In this document: piece by piece, positions 36,678 to 45,092 of the stretch
Layout of the letters: the number at the start of each line of letters is the position of its first letter
Position numbering within the stretch: position 1 is the first letter of the stretch
NCBI GenBank assembly: GCA_017445755.1
Contig: JAFSSE010000004.1
Span: 19,765 to 83,764 of the forward strand
DNA length: 64,000 nt
Direction: 5' to 3'
From: Bacteroidales bacterium
GTDB taxonomy: Bacteria > Bacteroidota > Bacteroidia > Bacteroidales > UBA932
Program-made: the position numbers and the translations under genes
Notes under the pieces: model-generated
What the model was told of the DNA's origin: nothing
The model's database searches: none
What the model saw: the letters and a program-made list of their open reading frames with translations, nothing else

Positions 36678-39600
36678 TTAGTATCTGAGCTGGATGCTGA
36701 ATGTGACGGTCCTCGCCTTGGGATAGGCGCCGAGGTCGACGCGCCGCAGGGTGGAGGATGTTCCTTCGGAAGAAACGTCCGGGTCGAAGCCGTTGTAGTT
36801 CTTCCAAAGATAGAGGTTGTCTCCGACGCAACTGAGGGTCAGGTCGCGGAAGAAGCGGCTCTTTTTCTGGAGGTCGAAGGTGTAGGAGATGGAGACGTTC
36901 TTGAGCCGGACGAAAGATGCGTCATGGATCATGAAGTCACTGGGCATGGCGGCGTCGGAGGTACCGGCAGCCCTCGGGATGTCGGAGAGCGGGTTCCTTT
37001 CCGGATGCCAGCTGTCAAGCATGTAGCGGTACTGGTTCGTGAAGCGGGAACCTGCCATGTAGATCTCGGAATAGTTGTAGATCTTTCCGCCGAGGTTGTA
37101 GGCGAAGTATACGCCGAGCTTGAGGTTTTTCCAGAAATAGAAGGTATTCTGGATACCGCCGTAGATGTACGGATCGGCGTTACCCTGATAGACGAGGTCC
37201 TCACGGCTGAGTGACCCGTCATGGTTGATGTCATAGAAGCGGGCGACTCCGTTTCCTGTCGATGCGGGGGAGGCATAGGTATGGGTGACGGAGTTGCGGG
37301 CGCGCTCCTCGTCGCTCTTCCAGACTCCGCCGTACTTGAAGCCCCAGAGGGCGTTCAGGGGATAACCGGCGACATAACCATACATCATGTAAGGGTTGTT
37401 GCCTGGGGCGTTCAGGGCCGAGACGTATTCCTCGCCGCCGATATCGTCGACCATCTGGTCATTGTGCGAAACAGTGAACGAGGTGGTCCAGCTGAAGTCC
37501 TTCTTTTCGATATTGCGGGTTTCCACCGTGAGCTCGACGCCGCGGTTGGAGGTCTTTCCGATGTTTACGAACTTGGAGGAGTAACCGACCTGGGTCGGGA
37601 CCTGGACGCTGAGGAGAAGGTCGTCGGTCTTTGCCTTGTAGGCCTCGGCGGTAATGCTCACGCGACCCTTGAAGGCGCTGAAGTCTATACCGATGTTATA
37701 GGAGGTTGTCTTTTCCCACTTGAGGTTCGGGGAGTCGAGACGGCTGCGGTAGAAGGCAACCGGCTGGGAACCGTCGAAGAGGTAGCCGGTCGTCGTGGAC
37801 GACAGGGTCGCGTGGGAACGGTAGGCGCTGATGGCGTCGTTGCCGGAGGTACCGGCGCTCAGACGTAGCGCGAGCTCGTCCAGCCAAGGGGCGTTGATCC
37901 AGGGCTCATTGGAGATGTTCCACTTGAATGCCGCTGAAGGGAAGGTCGCATACTTGTTGTTTTCCGCGAAGTTCGAGGCACCGTCCCGGCGGATTGTCGC
38001 AGTGAGGTAGAACCGTGAATCGTAGTTGTAGTTGAGGCGGCCGAAGAATGAGAACTTCGACTTCTCCGAAAGGGCGGTGGAAACCTCATAGGTCTCCTTG
38101 TCAAGGACGGCGTTCATGTTGTTCCACATGACTTCGTCATCCATGTAACCCTTGCCGGAGACCTCAAGGTCATGGGAAGTGAAGCTGTAGGCGGAGAGTC
38201 CGGCCATTGCCTCGAAGCTGTTCTTCCCGGTCTTGAACTTGTACGTGGCGGTGTTTTCGCTCGAGAGCGAATGCTCGTCCCACTCATAGCGGTAGGCCTG
38301 TCCTCCTTCGTTTTCCGCCTTTGCCGGGAGGGAACCCGGGAGGTAGCGGTAGGTGTGCCTCTGGTAGAGGTAGTAACCGAAGGTGCTCTTGATTTCAAGT
38401 CCCTTGATGGGGGTCAGGGTCGCCGTGAAATTGTGGTTCGAGGTATGGCGCTCAAGATAGTGGGTGTTCAGGTCGATGAGGGCGGCAGGGGTGTTGATGA
38501 GACCGCCGCCATAGTAGAGTTCGTTGACAGTGTCCTGGGGCTTCATGAGCGGGTTGAGGTACATTGCGCCGGTGCTCCATGAGGTACCTCCGATGGTGAC
38601 CTTGTTCTGGTCGTTGTGGCGCCAGGTGTACTGGCCGCTGTAACCGACTTTCAGCCAGGGGAAGAGTTCCCGGTCAAGGGAGATACGTCCGGTGAAACGC
38701 TGCTGTCCGCTGTCCTTGATGATACCCTGGGTGTCATTGTATGAGAAGGAAGTATAATAGGTATGCTTTCCTTCTGTTCCGGTCATCGACAGGGCATAGT
38801 TCTGGGTGATGGCGGTACGGGTGACCTGCTTGATCCAGTCGGTGCCTTCGCCTGCTCCGAGAGGGTTCTTGTAGGCATTTCCGGAGAGCGGGGTGTCCGT
38901 TCCGACGTCCGGATGGTTCTCGTCATTGCCGAAGTAGGCCATATCGTTGCGGAAGATCTGGAACTCGGTGGCATTCATCAGGTCGAGTCCCTTCGGGAGG
39001 TGGGCGACGCCGAGGTCTGCCTTGAAGGAGATGTTCGGCTTGCCGGAGCGGCCGGAGCCCTTCTTCGTGGTGATGATGATAACGCCGTTGGATCCGCGGG
39101 AACCGTAGATGGCCACCGAGGAGGCGTCCTTCAGGACGGAGATGCTTGCGATATCGTCGGCGTTGAGGTCGTTCAGGTCATGGATTGCATCGATGATGCC
39201 GTCTACGACATAAAGCGGCTCATTGGATGCCGTAATCGAACGGGTACCGCGGATACGTACCGAGGTCGTGGCTCCCGGGGCACCGGAGGTGGACATGAAG
39301 TCCGCGCCGGCGATACGGCCCTGGAGGGCGTTGTCGATAGACAGGACGTGGGCGTTTTCGATATCGTTCATCTTGACGTTCGTAACGGAACCGGTCAGGT
39401 CCTGCTTGCGGACCGAGCCGTATCCGATGACCACGACGTCATCGAGGAGATTCTCGTCTTCAACGAGCTGGACGATGAATTTCGTCCTGCGGCCGTCGAT
39501 GCGGAAGGTCTGGGTTATGTAACCCATGTAGAGGATTTCAATGGTGTTTCCCTTGGAGACGCGGAGAGAGAAGTCACCCTTCTCGTCGGTAATCGTTCCT

Positions 39601-39776
39601 CGGGTCGTCCCTTCGACGCGGATGGTTGCGCCTGTGAGCGGCTGTTCCTCCTCGTCCAGTACGGTACCGGAGATGGAGATGGTTTCCTGTCCATAGAGCG
39701 GAAGGGCGGCTGCTCCAAGAAGCAGCAGGCAGAGGGCTGCAAGCCCGGCTACCCATGATTTTATTGTCTTTTGCAT
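36678..39776 (-). CDS. SusC/RagA-family TonB-dependent outer-membrane transporter
   Basis: This 1032-residue transporter has a signal peptide (to LPLYGQ), a carboxypeptidase-D regulatory-like domain (about 30-115, GTVLDEEEQPLTGATIRVEG) and a TonB-dependent plug beginning DDVVVIGYGSVRKQDLTGSV. A 22-strand beta barrel follows, ending in VTFSIQLRY. The SusC signature region NDIENAHVLSIDNALQGRIAG is present. It takes up oligomers delivered by the SusD partner using TonB energy. No STN domain precedes the regulatory domain, so it is not expected to signal through an anti-sigma factor. Confidence 0.95.
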   Translation of the reverse strand: MQKTIKSWVAGLAALCLLLLGAAALPLYGQETISISGTVLDEEEQPLTGATIRVEGTTRGTITDEKGDFSLRVSKGNTIEILYMGYITQTFRIDGRRTKFIVQLVEDENLLDDVVVIGYGSVRKQDLTGSVTNVKMNDIENAHVLSIDNALQGRIAGADFMSTSGAPGATTSVRIRGTRSITASNEPLYVVDGIIDAIHDLNDLNADDIASISVLKDASSVAIYGSRGSNGVIIITTKKGSGRSGKPNISFKADLGVAHLPKGLDLMNATEFQIFRNDMAYFGNDENHPDVGTDTPLSGNAYKNPLGAGEGTDWIKQVTRTAITQNYALSMTGTEGKHTYYTSFSYNDTQGIIKDSGQQRFTGRISLDRELFPWLKVGYSGQYTWRHNDQNKVTIGGTSWSTGAMYLNPLMKPQDTVNELYYGGGLINTPAALIDLNTHYLERHTSNHNFTATLTPIKGLEIKSTFGYYLYQRHTYRYLPGSLPAKAENEGGQAYRYEWDEHSLSSENTATYKFKTGKNSFEAMAGLSAYSFTSHDLEVSGKGYMDDEVMWNNMNAVLDKETYEVSTALSEKSKFSFFGRLNYNYDSRFYLTATIRRDGASNFAENNKYATFPSAAFKWNISNEPWINAPWLDELALRLSAGTSGNDAISAYRSHATLSSTTTGYLFDGSQPVAFYRSRLDSPNLKWEKTTSYNIGIDFSAFKGRVSITAEAYKAKTDDLLLSVQVPTQVGYSSKFVNIGKTSNRGVELTVETRNIEKKDFSWTTSFTVSHNDQMVDDIGGEEYVSALNAPGNNPYMMYGYVAGYPLNALWGFKYGGVWKSDEERARNSVTHTYASPASTGNGVARFYDINHDGSLSREDLVYQGNADPYIYGGIQNTFYFWKNLKLGVYFAYNLGGKIYNYSEIYMAGSRFTNQYRYMLDSWHPERNPLSDIPRAAGTSDAAMPSDFMIHDASFVRLKNVSISYTFDLQKKSRFFRDLTLSCVGDNLYLWKNYNGFDPDVSSEGTSSTLRRVDLGAYPKARTVTFSIQLRY

Positions 39777-39788
39777 CTATGTACGTTT

Positions 39789-40913
39789 TTACTGGTTGGA
39801 GCTTTCCTCAGTCTGGGCGCCGAGCAGTTTGTCGGCTCCATTACCGCCGTTGAGCACCCAGAGGTCCTCGTCTGCGTAGGTCTTTGTGACAGCGATGCGG
39901 CGGATGTAGACATTGTCGATGAATACGCGGTTAGGCGTTCCGGCAGCGCCGCTCATGTCCCCGGCCGTGAAGCGGATCCGGGTGTTGCCGCTGAGCGGGC
40001 TGGCGGCAGTGCTTTCGAGTCCGATGAGGAAATCGCTTCCGTTCCACATGGAATTCGGGAAGCTCTCGTCATTCATGTCATAATAAGGAAGATCGATGTC
40101 GAGACGCGTTGCGGTCGTATTGTCCGTTCCGCGGAGGACACCGCCTCCGATGATTTCGACGCTCAGCTTGTTCGCGTCCTTGTTCCCTTCGAGGTCGGTA
40201 TAGGCGACGGCGCGGAAGGAAAGGACGGCGAGAGAGTCGGAGACCATGTCGTTGACATACGGTGTCAGCAGGTCGGCTCCGTGGCCGGCGGCGTCACCGA
40301 GAAGCAGATAGCCGTTCTTACCGTAAAGATAAGGGCCGTCTGTACCTTCGATCTTCGTGGATCCCCAGCCGCGGTCGAGGTTGGTCTGGGACCATGAGGA
40401 GAAGGCCGTCCCGTCATCCCTCCTGGGGTCTGAGGAACCGTACTTGCTCCAGGAGAAGTCGCTGCTCAGCCGGGCGTAAAGTCCCTGGTGGACAGTGACG
40501 AACGTGCCGAGCATGTTCTCCGGCGAGGTCAGCATGAGCGTTCCGGTCCTTCTGGTGTAATAGGCGTAAGTGCTTCGCGGAGAAACCTGAAGGGTGACGA
40601 CGTAGTTGCCGCCTCCGTTGTCCTTTACGTCCTTTACCGAAGCCCAGGGGCTAGACGCATCGTCCTGCCATGCCGCCGAGAATTCGACGTTCGACTTGAC
40701 ATAGAAACTGAATTCCCCTCCGAGGACGCCTACGCTGTAGGTCGTCAGCGGTTCCTCCTGGTCCTGGGTCTGGAATACCTGGATGAATTCTTTCCGCTCT
40801 GCGTTCGGATCGTTCCTGTCGCAGGAGGAAACATTCACCAGGACGCCCAGAAGTCCCATTCCGGCGAAGAAGCCGGAGAGGTTCATCAGAGTGCGTTTGA
40901 TAGGGTTGAACAT
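39789..40913 (-). CDS. Lipoprotein of the Sus-like operon with a BACON-like N terminus
   Basis: This 374-residue lipoprotein has the lipobox in VNVSSCDRND. An Ig-like BACON segment spans about residues 45-150 (LGGEFSFYVKSNVEFSAAWQDD). A C-terminal jelly-roll-like domain includes GNTRIRFTAGDMSGAAGTPNRVFIDNVYIRRI written here as two pieces: GNTRIRFTAGDM and RVFIDNVYIRRI. It lies between the nuclease-like gene and susC with gaps of 23 and 12 bp, so it is part of the same transcript. The function is unknown. A surface binding role is inferred from position and fold. Confidence 0.7.
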   Translation of the reverse strand: MFNPIKRTLMNLSGFFAGMGLLGVLVNVSSCDRNDPNAERKEFIQVFQTQDQEEPLTTYSVGVLGGEFSFYVKSNVEFSAAWQDDASSPWASVKDVKDNGGGNYVVTLQVSPRSTYAYYTRRTGTLMLTSPENMLGTFVTVHQGLYARLSSDFSWSKYGSSDPRRDDGTAFSSWSQTNLDRGWGSTKIEGTDGPYLYGKNGYLLLGDAAGHGADLLTPYVNDMVSDSLAVLSFRAVAYTDLEGNKDANKLSVEIIGGGVLRGTDNTTATRLDIDLPYYDMNDESFPNSMWNGSDFLIGLESTAASPLSGNTRIRFTAGDMSGAAGTPNRVFIDNVYIRRIAVTKTYADEDLWVLNGGNGADKLLGAQTEESSNQ

Positions 40914-40936
40914 GGTTGATTATGAATAATGGTTAA

Positions 40937-43420
40937 TTAGAAAATAAAATCTACGAGAATCGGACGATGGTCCGACGGATCCCGGAAGGAGCTTACATAT
41001 GTGCTGACCTTCGAGTCGGTCCACTTGTCCATGACGATGATGGCCTTGTCCACATACGGCATCAGGGAAGGGGAGAGGTAGACGAAGTCAATCCTTGCAG
41101 TCCCGTAGGTAGACGAAATGAAGGCATCTGGATGGGTCTCGTGGATGACATCTTTGAGGTCGGTGTTCTGGAGTACGACGTCCTGGGTAATCAGGAGGGT
41201 GTTGTCTTCTGCGTATTTATAGTAGCCGTTGTCGAGGCGGGAACGGGAATTCAGGTCCCCGAGGAGGATCCAGCCGTCGCAGGTGTATTTCCCGCTGTTG
41301 ATGGTGTTCTTTACTATATAATCCATCTCGAACTGCCGGTAGTAATCCCCTTCGTGGGCCGCCGAGCTGGTTTCCCTGGCACTGTCGCCCGAAACCCCGT
41401 AACCATAGGCCTGGGGCCACATATGGCAGGTAACGAAGTTGATTGTCTTACCCCCGACCGTAATCTGCTGGATTGCGGCGCCGTGGGATATCGGCTTCCC
41501 GGAAACGTTCGAATCGGTGATTTTCAGTAGGGTTGTAATCGGATACTTCGATGTGATTTCCTGGGGATAGTTGTCCCGGAAGCCGCCGAGTGCCGCGTAA
41601 GGATGGTTGTAGCGGGCGGCGAGGGAGGTCCATCCGGAGGGCAGGAAGCGTGCCGAGGAAGCTGCGGAGCTGTTGGTGTTATTCTTATAAATTGAAGATG
41701 CCTCGCACCAGACACAGATATCCGGATCGTACTTTTTCACCCATTTGACAAAGTTGTCATAGTTGTTCGCCTGGTCGGCCCACATGCCGTTCTGGATGTT
41801 CCAGTAGAGGAGACGTATGGACCCCGGAGTCCTTCCGGAAGACGCCTCTTCGAGGGTAACCGTAAGGTTGTCAAGCCAGAATCCATGGACCATAGCCGAT
41901 GAGGAATTTCCTGCAAAATAGAGTTTCGTTCCGTCGGTGGCCCCTTTTACGAAGCACTCCAGCCGGTGCCACTCCTTCGCCTGGGCGAGGGAAGAGGGCA
42001 CGGTGACGCTGCTGTGGTTGAAAATGAGGTTAGACCCGTTGGCTTCGTAGAAGAGATTGTCCTTGCTTACCGGGACGGAAACCCCGTCAACTGTTACTGA
42101 AACAATCTCCCCGCCCTGGATAATCCTGAAGAGCAGATTGTCCTGGATCCCGTTCTGGAAGCAGAAATCGAAGGAAACTTTAACGTCTGCCATCGATTCA
42201 ATGTTCCCGATGCAGGGGGTGGAGACAATGCCCCTGGCCTGTCCGGTCGTTGCCACGGAGAGTACGCCCTGGTATTCCTGGGCGCGGAAAAGGGTGTTCC
42301 AGTCGGCGAGGCCGCGGCTGTTGATGTACGACTCGCTCATATGGTGGACCGCTCCGACGTTTTTCCCCGACACCTGGTCCCAGTTGTTCGGCTGGATGTA
42401 ACCCGATCCGGGGTTGTTGTATGTCGTCCTCGTGAGGGCGTATTCATATCCGGTCCTCGCCGCAGCGCCGTCGATTTCGACCGTGGTCCCGTCGGGAGCA
42501 TATCCGGTCGAGGAACTGCCTTTCATAACGTCCCCGCCCCAGACGAAGTTGTCGAAACCCTCATACCATATAATCTTCTCATCCGGTTTCCACTCGAGGG
42601 AAATCTGCTCGGCCTCTCCGGCACCGATTGTGAGCGAAGGGATGGAGTGGGTCATTACGCGGTGGTCCGAATCCACTATCGTAATTGTAACGTTCCCGTA
42701 GCTTCCCGGGGCAATCAGTATCGGGAAGTGCCTGCCGCTTGTCTTGAGCGCTGTGGCAACGCCGCTCTGGAAGCAGTTGAGAACCACGAAGGGAAGTCCT
42801 TCGGAGAGGCGGATTTCTTCTTTGGAAGGGAGGAAGGACCCTTTTCCGGAGAGAAAGCCGCCGCTTTCCGCGGAGATTTTAATTGAAGCAAGGGAGGCCG
42901 ATCCCTTGAGCGTCAGGTCTAAGACCGAAAAGCCGTCAGTGAAGTTGAGGACGTTCCCGTCGTCTTTCTTGTATGATGCAAAGAGCGGATAATCCTTCAT
43001 GTCTGTCGGGGTCTTTCCGGCAAACTGCCCCGTCGGAATACGGAGATCGGAATAGGGACTGGTTCCCGACCATACGGTCGCGGATTTCTTTGCCAGGGAG
43101 GCGTTGTAGGTATCGTTTGTAACGGCCATCACGTCGGAGTAGAAACGACCGTCGCTGCCCATCTCAATTTTGCTCTCGGTTCCGTTGACCCGAAGGGTAT
43201 ATGCGTTGAATACTTCCGGAGTTATTCCAAGTGCCGTCCGGGTTCCGCTCTTCTCTGCCGAAAGGTAGAACCGGACCATGCCGTCCTTGACCTCAATTTC
43301 CTGCTTCTGTTCATCTCCGCCCTCTTCTCCTCCCTGTGCCGGTTTTTTGCATGCGGATGCACAGCCGGCAAGGCAGGCCGCAGTTACGGCAAAAGAACAG
43401 AGCACCCTTTGAAGATTCAT
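40937..43420 (-). CDS. Lipoprotein with C-terminal endonuclease/exonuclease/phosphatase domain
   Basis: This 827-residue lipoprotein (lipobox CLAGC) is the first gene of the Sus-like operon. A fimbrillin-like N-terminal part and a jelly-roll domain (about 40-535) precede an EEP-superfamily domain (about 536-827). The EEP active-site elements are all visible: LLYWNIQNG, CVWCEAS, FVTCHMWP, LLGDLNSRS, RIDFVYLS and SDHRPILVDF. Enzymes of this fold include DNase I-like nucleases, sphingomyelinases and inositol phosphate phosphatases, and all cleave phosphoesters. As the only recognisable enzyme of the operon it probably releases the imported substrate. Which phosphodiester it cleaves is not clear. 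Confidence 0.85.
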   Translation of the reverse strand: MNLQRVLCSFAVTAACLAGCASACKKPAQGGEEGGDEQKQEIEVKDGMVRFYLSAEKSGTRTALGITPEVFNAYTLRVNGTESKIEMGSDGRFYSDVMAVTNDTYNASLAKKSATVWSGTSPYSDLRIPTGQFAGKTPTDMKDYPLFASYKKDDGNVLNFTDGFSVLDLTLKGSASLASIKISAESGGFLSGKGSFLPSKEEIRLSEGLPFVVLNCFQSGVATALKTSGRHFPILIAPGSYGNVTITIVDSDHRVMTHSIPSLTIGAGEAEQISLEWKPDEKIIWYEGFDNFVWGGDVMKGSSSTGYAPDGTTVEIDGAAARTGYEYALTRTTYNNPGSGYIQPNNWDQVSGKNVGAVHHMSESYINSRGLADWNTLFRAQEYQGVLSVATTGQARGIVSTPCIGNIESMADVKVSFDFCFQNGIQDNLLFRIIQGGEIVSVTVDGVSVPVSKDNLFYEANGSNLIFNHSSVTVPSSLAQAKEWHRLECFVKGATDGTKLYFAGNSSSAMVHGFWLDNLTVTLEEASSGRTPGSIRLLYWNIQNGMWADQANNYDNFVKWVKKYDPDICVWCEASSIYKNNTNSSAASSARFLPSGWTSLAARYNHPYAALGGFRDNYPQEITSKYPITTLLKITDSNVSGKPISHGAAIQQITVGGKTINFVTCHMWPQAYGYGVSGDSARETSSAAHEGDYYRQFEMDYIVKNTINSGKYTCDGWILLGDLNSRSRLDNGYYKYAEDNTLLITQDVVLQNTDLKDVIHETHPDAFISSTYGTARIDFVYLSPSLMPYVDKAIIVMDKWTDSKVSTYVSSFRDPSDHRPILVDFIF

Positions 43421-43483
43421 AATTTGGTCGTTTTTAGTGTTTTATATCAATTATACCCGGCTAAAATGGGATATTTTACCGTT

Positions 43484-43491
43484 CAAAATTA
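43484..43491 (-). promoter_or_regulatory. TAnnTTTG minus-7 box for the Sus-like operon
   Basis: On the minus strand the site reads TAATTTTG, 63 bases before the ATG at 43420, in an AT-rich gap. The transcript would carry a leader of about 55 bases. Confidence 0.55.
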
Positions 43492-43522
43492 ATATAATTG
43501 GTACAATAAACCAAATTTTATT

Positions 43523-43530
43523 TACCTTTG
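43523..43530 (+). promoter_or_regulatory. TAnnTTTG minus-7 box for the DMT-family gene
   Basis: TACCTTTG lies 25 bases before the ATG at 43556, divergent from the Sus-like operon promoter. Confidence 0.6.
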
Positions 43531-43555
43531 CAGCCGTTTTGTAAATGGGTAAACA

Positions 43556-43924
43556 ATGCAGGGTATCTGGACAATTCTGATGCTGGTTCTGTCGAATGTT
43601 TTCATGACGTTCGCCTGGTACGGCCATCTTAAACTAAGCGAAATGAAGATTTCTACTGGCTGGCCGCTGATTATAGTCATCCTTTTTTCCTGGGGTATCG
43701 CCTTCTTTGAGTACTGCCTCACCGTACCGGCAAACCGTATCGGTTTTTCCGGTAACGGAGGCCCTTTTAATTTAATGCAATTAAAGGTCATTCAGGAAGT
43801 TATATCCCTCACGGTCTTTACGCTCATTGTCATGTTCGTATTCAAGGGACAGACCATCCAGTGGAACCATATCGCCGCCTTCGGCTGCCTTGTCCTGGCA
43901 GTCTTTTTCGCCTTTCTGAAATAA
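43556..43924 (+). CDS. DMT-family (DUF486) small membrane protein
   Basis: This 122-residue protein has four predicted membrane helices and the DUF486 pattern (SNVFMTFAWYGHLK and ILFSWGIAFFEYCLTVPANRIG). DUF486 proteins belong to the drug/metabolite transporter clan as half-size members, and their substrates are unknown. It is divergently transcribed from the Sus-like operon and is followed by hairpin-forming sequence (GTTTAC and GTAAAC near 43974-43993). The gap then holds repeat copy 1. Confidence 0.88.
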   Translation: MQGIWTILMLVLSNVFMTFAWYGHLKLSEMKISTGWPLIIVILFSWGIAFFEYCLTVPANRIGFSGNGGPFNLMQLKVIQEVISLTVFTLIVMFVFKGQTIQWNHIAAFGCLVLAVFFAFLK

Positions 43925-44017
43925 AATCTCCGGGCCGCTTCCGGCCTTCGGGATATAGTCCTGATATATAATTAGTTTACTTTTTTGGTAAACGTTTTTC
44001 AGGACGACACAACCGTT

Positions 44018-44123
44018 GTGGCGTGGAAGTGCCTTATAGCCAGTGCATTACACAAAACGACATGCCGAATATAAGGTATGTCGTTTCACTTAAATTACTG
44101 AATATTAATAAGTTACGCGCCAC
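44018..44123. repeat. 106-bp direct repeat, copy 1
   Basis: The unit begins GTGGCG and ends GCGCCAC, so its ends form a short imperfect inverted repeat. An inner hairpin pairs AAACGACATGCC with GGTATGTCGTTT (one G-T pair). It is about 95 percent identical to copy 2 at 44799-44904 and in the same orientation; the identity extends a few bases beyond each end. Its last bases encode the final residues and stop codon of the opposite GYD-repeat gene. It looks like a miniature element or repetitive extragenic unit, with no coding capacity. Confidence 0.85.
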
Positions 44124-44694
44124 GGCCCAGTAAGAGGTAGATACCAAGGGCGACGAGTGCCATAATAATCACGGATATGAGCGTTTTTCTATTATCCTTT
44201 GATAACGGCTGCTCATCGTCGGACCGATGGTTACCATGACGGTCGATGCTATACTTATTGTATCCATCCTTATCGAATCCGTGCCAATCAAACCCTTCTT
44301 CGTTGTATCGTTCCCCTGTTTTCTTATAGAAACCTTCCCGGTCAAACCCTCTCTCATCCAACCCATCTTTATCATAACCTTCCCAATCATATCCAGAGGG
44401 GCTTAATGATGTAGATGTCTCCCGATGGATGTGCATACGGTCAAATCCTCTCGGGTCATATCCTTCCCTATCATATCCGTCAGCATCAAATCCGTCAGGG
44501 TCATAACCATTAGCGTCCAAATCATACAGTTCAGGTTTGTCAAGGTCATAAAACTTATCAAACTCGGCGACACATTTCTTTCCGCAGTTAGGACACTTGT
44601 ATCGGGCGGTGAAAACGACCGCACCATTGTTGATGACTTTTTCAAGGGTCATAATATGACCACATTGGTTACACTTGGCTACATACTCTTCCAT
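44113..44694 (-). CDS. Zinc-ribbon, GYD-pentad-repeat, single-TM protein of unknown function
   Basis: I do not recognise a named family. The ATG at 44692-44694 is used; the frame also has a TTG at 44703. The 193-residue protein has a zinc-ribbon pair, C8xxC11 and C34xxC37. A long acidic and aromatic region (about 60-155) is built of five-residue units of the form G-Y/F-D-x-x (GYDPDGFDADGYDREGYD and so on, at least 12 units with one interruption at about 86-100). A C-terminal membrane helix follows (TLISVIIMALVALGIYLLLG). With a C-terminal anchor the repeats would face the cytoplasm. The gene is AT-richer than its neighbours and is bracketed by two copies of a 106-bp repeat next to a tRNA gene, which suggests acquisition. 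Confidence 0.75.
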   Translation of the reverse strand: MEEYVAKCNQCGHIMTLEKVINNGAVVFTARYKCPNCGKKCVAEFDKFYDLDKPELYDLDANGYDPDGFDADGYDREGYDPRGFDRMHIHRETSTSLSPSGYDWEGYDKDGLDERGFDREGFYKKTGERYNEEGFDWHGFDKDGYNKYSIDRHGNHRSDDEQPLSKDNRKTLISVIIMALVALGIYLLLGRGA

Positions 44695-44798
44695 AAGGGT
44701 CAATTATTTTTATTCAAAGAGTTAGCGTTTTTCTAATGAAACAAAACATTAGTAGCGGTTAAAAGAATGGTTGCCTTGCCTTTTACTTTCTTTGCCTT

Positions 44799-44904
44799 GT
44801 GGCGCGGAAGTGCCTTATAGCCAGCGCATTACACAAAACGACATACCGAATATAAGGTATGTCGTTTCACTTAAATTACTGAATATTAATAAGTTGTGCG
44901 CCAC
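44799..44904. repeat. 106-bp direct repeat, copy 2
   Basis: Same unit and orientation as copy 1. The inner hairpin is perfect here: AAACGACATACC, a short loop, GGTATGTCGTTT. The terminal GTGGCGC and GCGCCAC are perfectly complementary. It ends 27 bases from the 3' end of the tRNA-Arg gene. Confidence 0.85.
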
Positions 44905-44931
44905 GGGCCAATCACCAAAAATAAATTTTTG

Positions 44932-45005
44932 TGATTCCGTCGGGATTCGAACCCGAGACCCACAGCTTAGAAGGCTGTTGCTCTATCCAGCTGAGCTACG
45001 GAACC
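44932..45005 (-). tRNA. tRNA-Arg (anticodon TCT)
   Basis: Read on the minus strand, 74 bases fold into a full cloverleaf: acceptor GGTTCCG with CGGAATC and discriminator A, D arm GCTC...GAGC, anticodon stem ACAGC/GCTGT with loop CTTCTAA (anticodon TCT), and a T arm with TTCGAAT. CCA is not encoded. It sits between the repeat island and the ENPP gene. Confidence 0.95.
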
Positions 45006-45079
45006 GTCGCCGTCGACCGGGCAGTCGGGTGGAAAATGCGAAAGCCGGATCGGGCGTGCAAAGATAATGATTTTTTGCG

Positions 45080-45087
45080 TAATTTTG
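45080..45087 (+). promoter_or_regulatory. TAnnTTTG minus-7 box for the ENPP-type gene
   Basis: TAATTTTG ends 5 bases before the ATG at 45093. A leaderless transcript is predicted. Confidence 0.6.
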
Positions 45088-45092
45088 CAAGC

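Noticed and set aside
44018-44904. The repeat pair as a CRISPR array or integrative-element att sites
   Set aside because: There are only two units, 675 bp apart with a gene between, and no cas gene or integrase. The repeat shares no sequence with the tRNA 3' end.
44931-45092. Upstream extension of the ENPP frame
   Set aside because: It reads through the tRNA-Arg gene. The ATG at 45093 begins a normal signal anchor directly after a minus-7 box.
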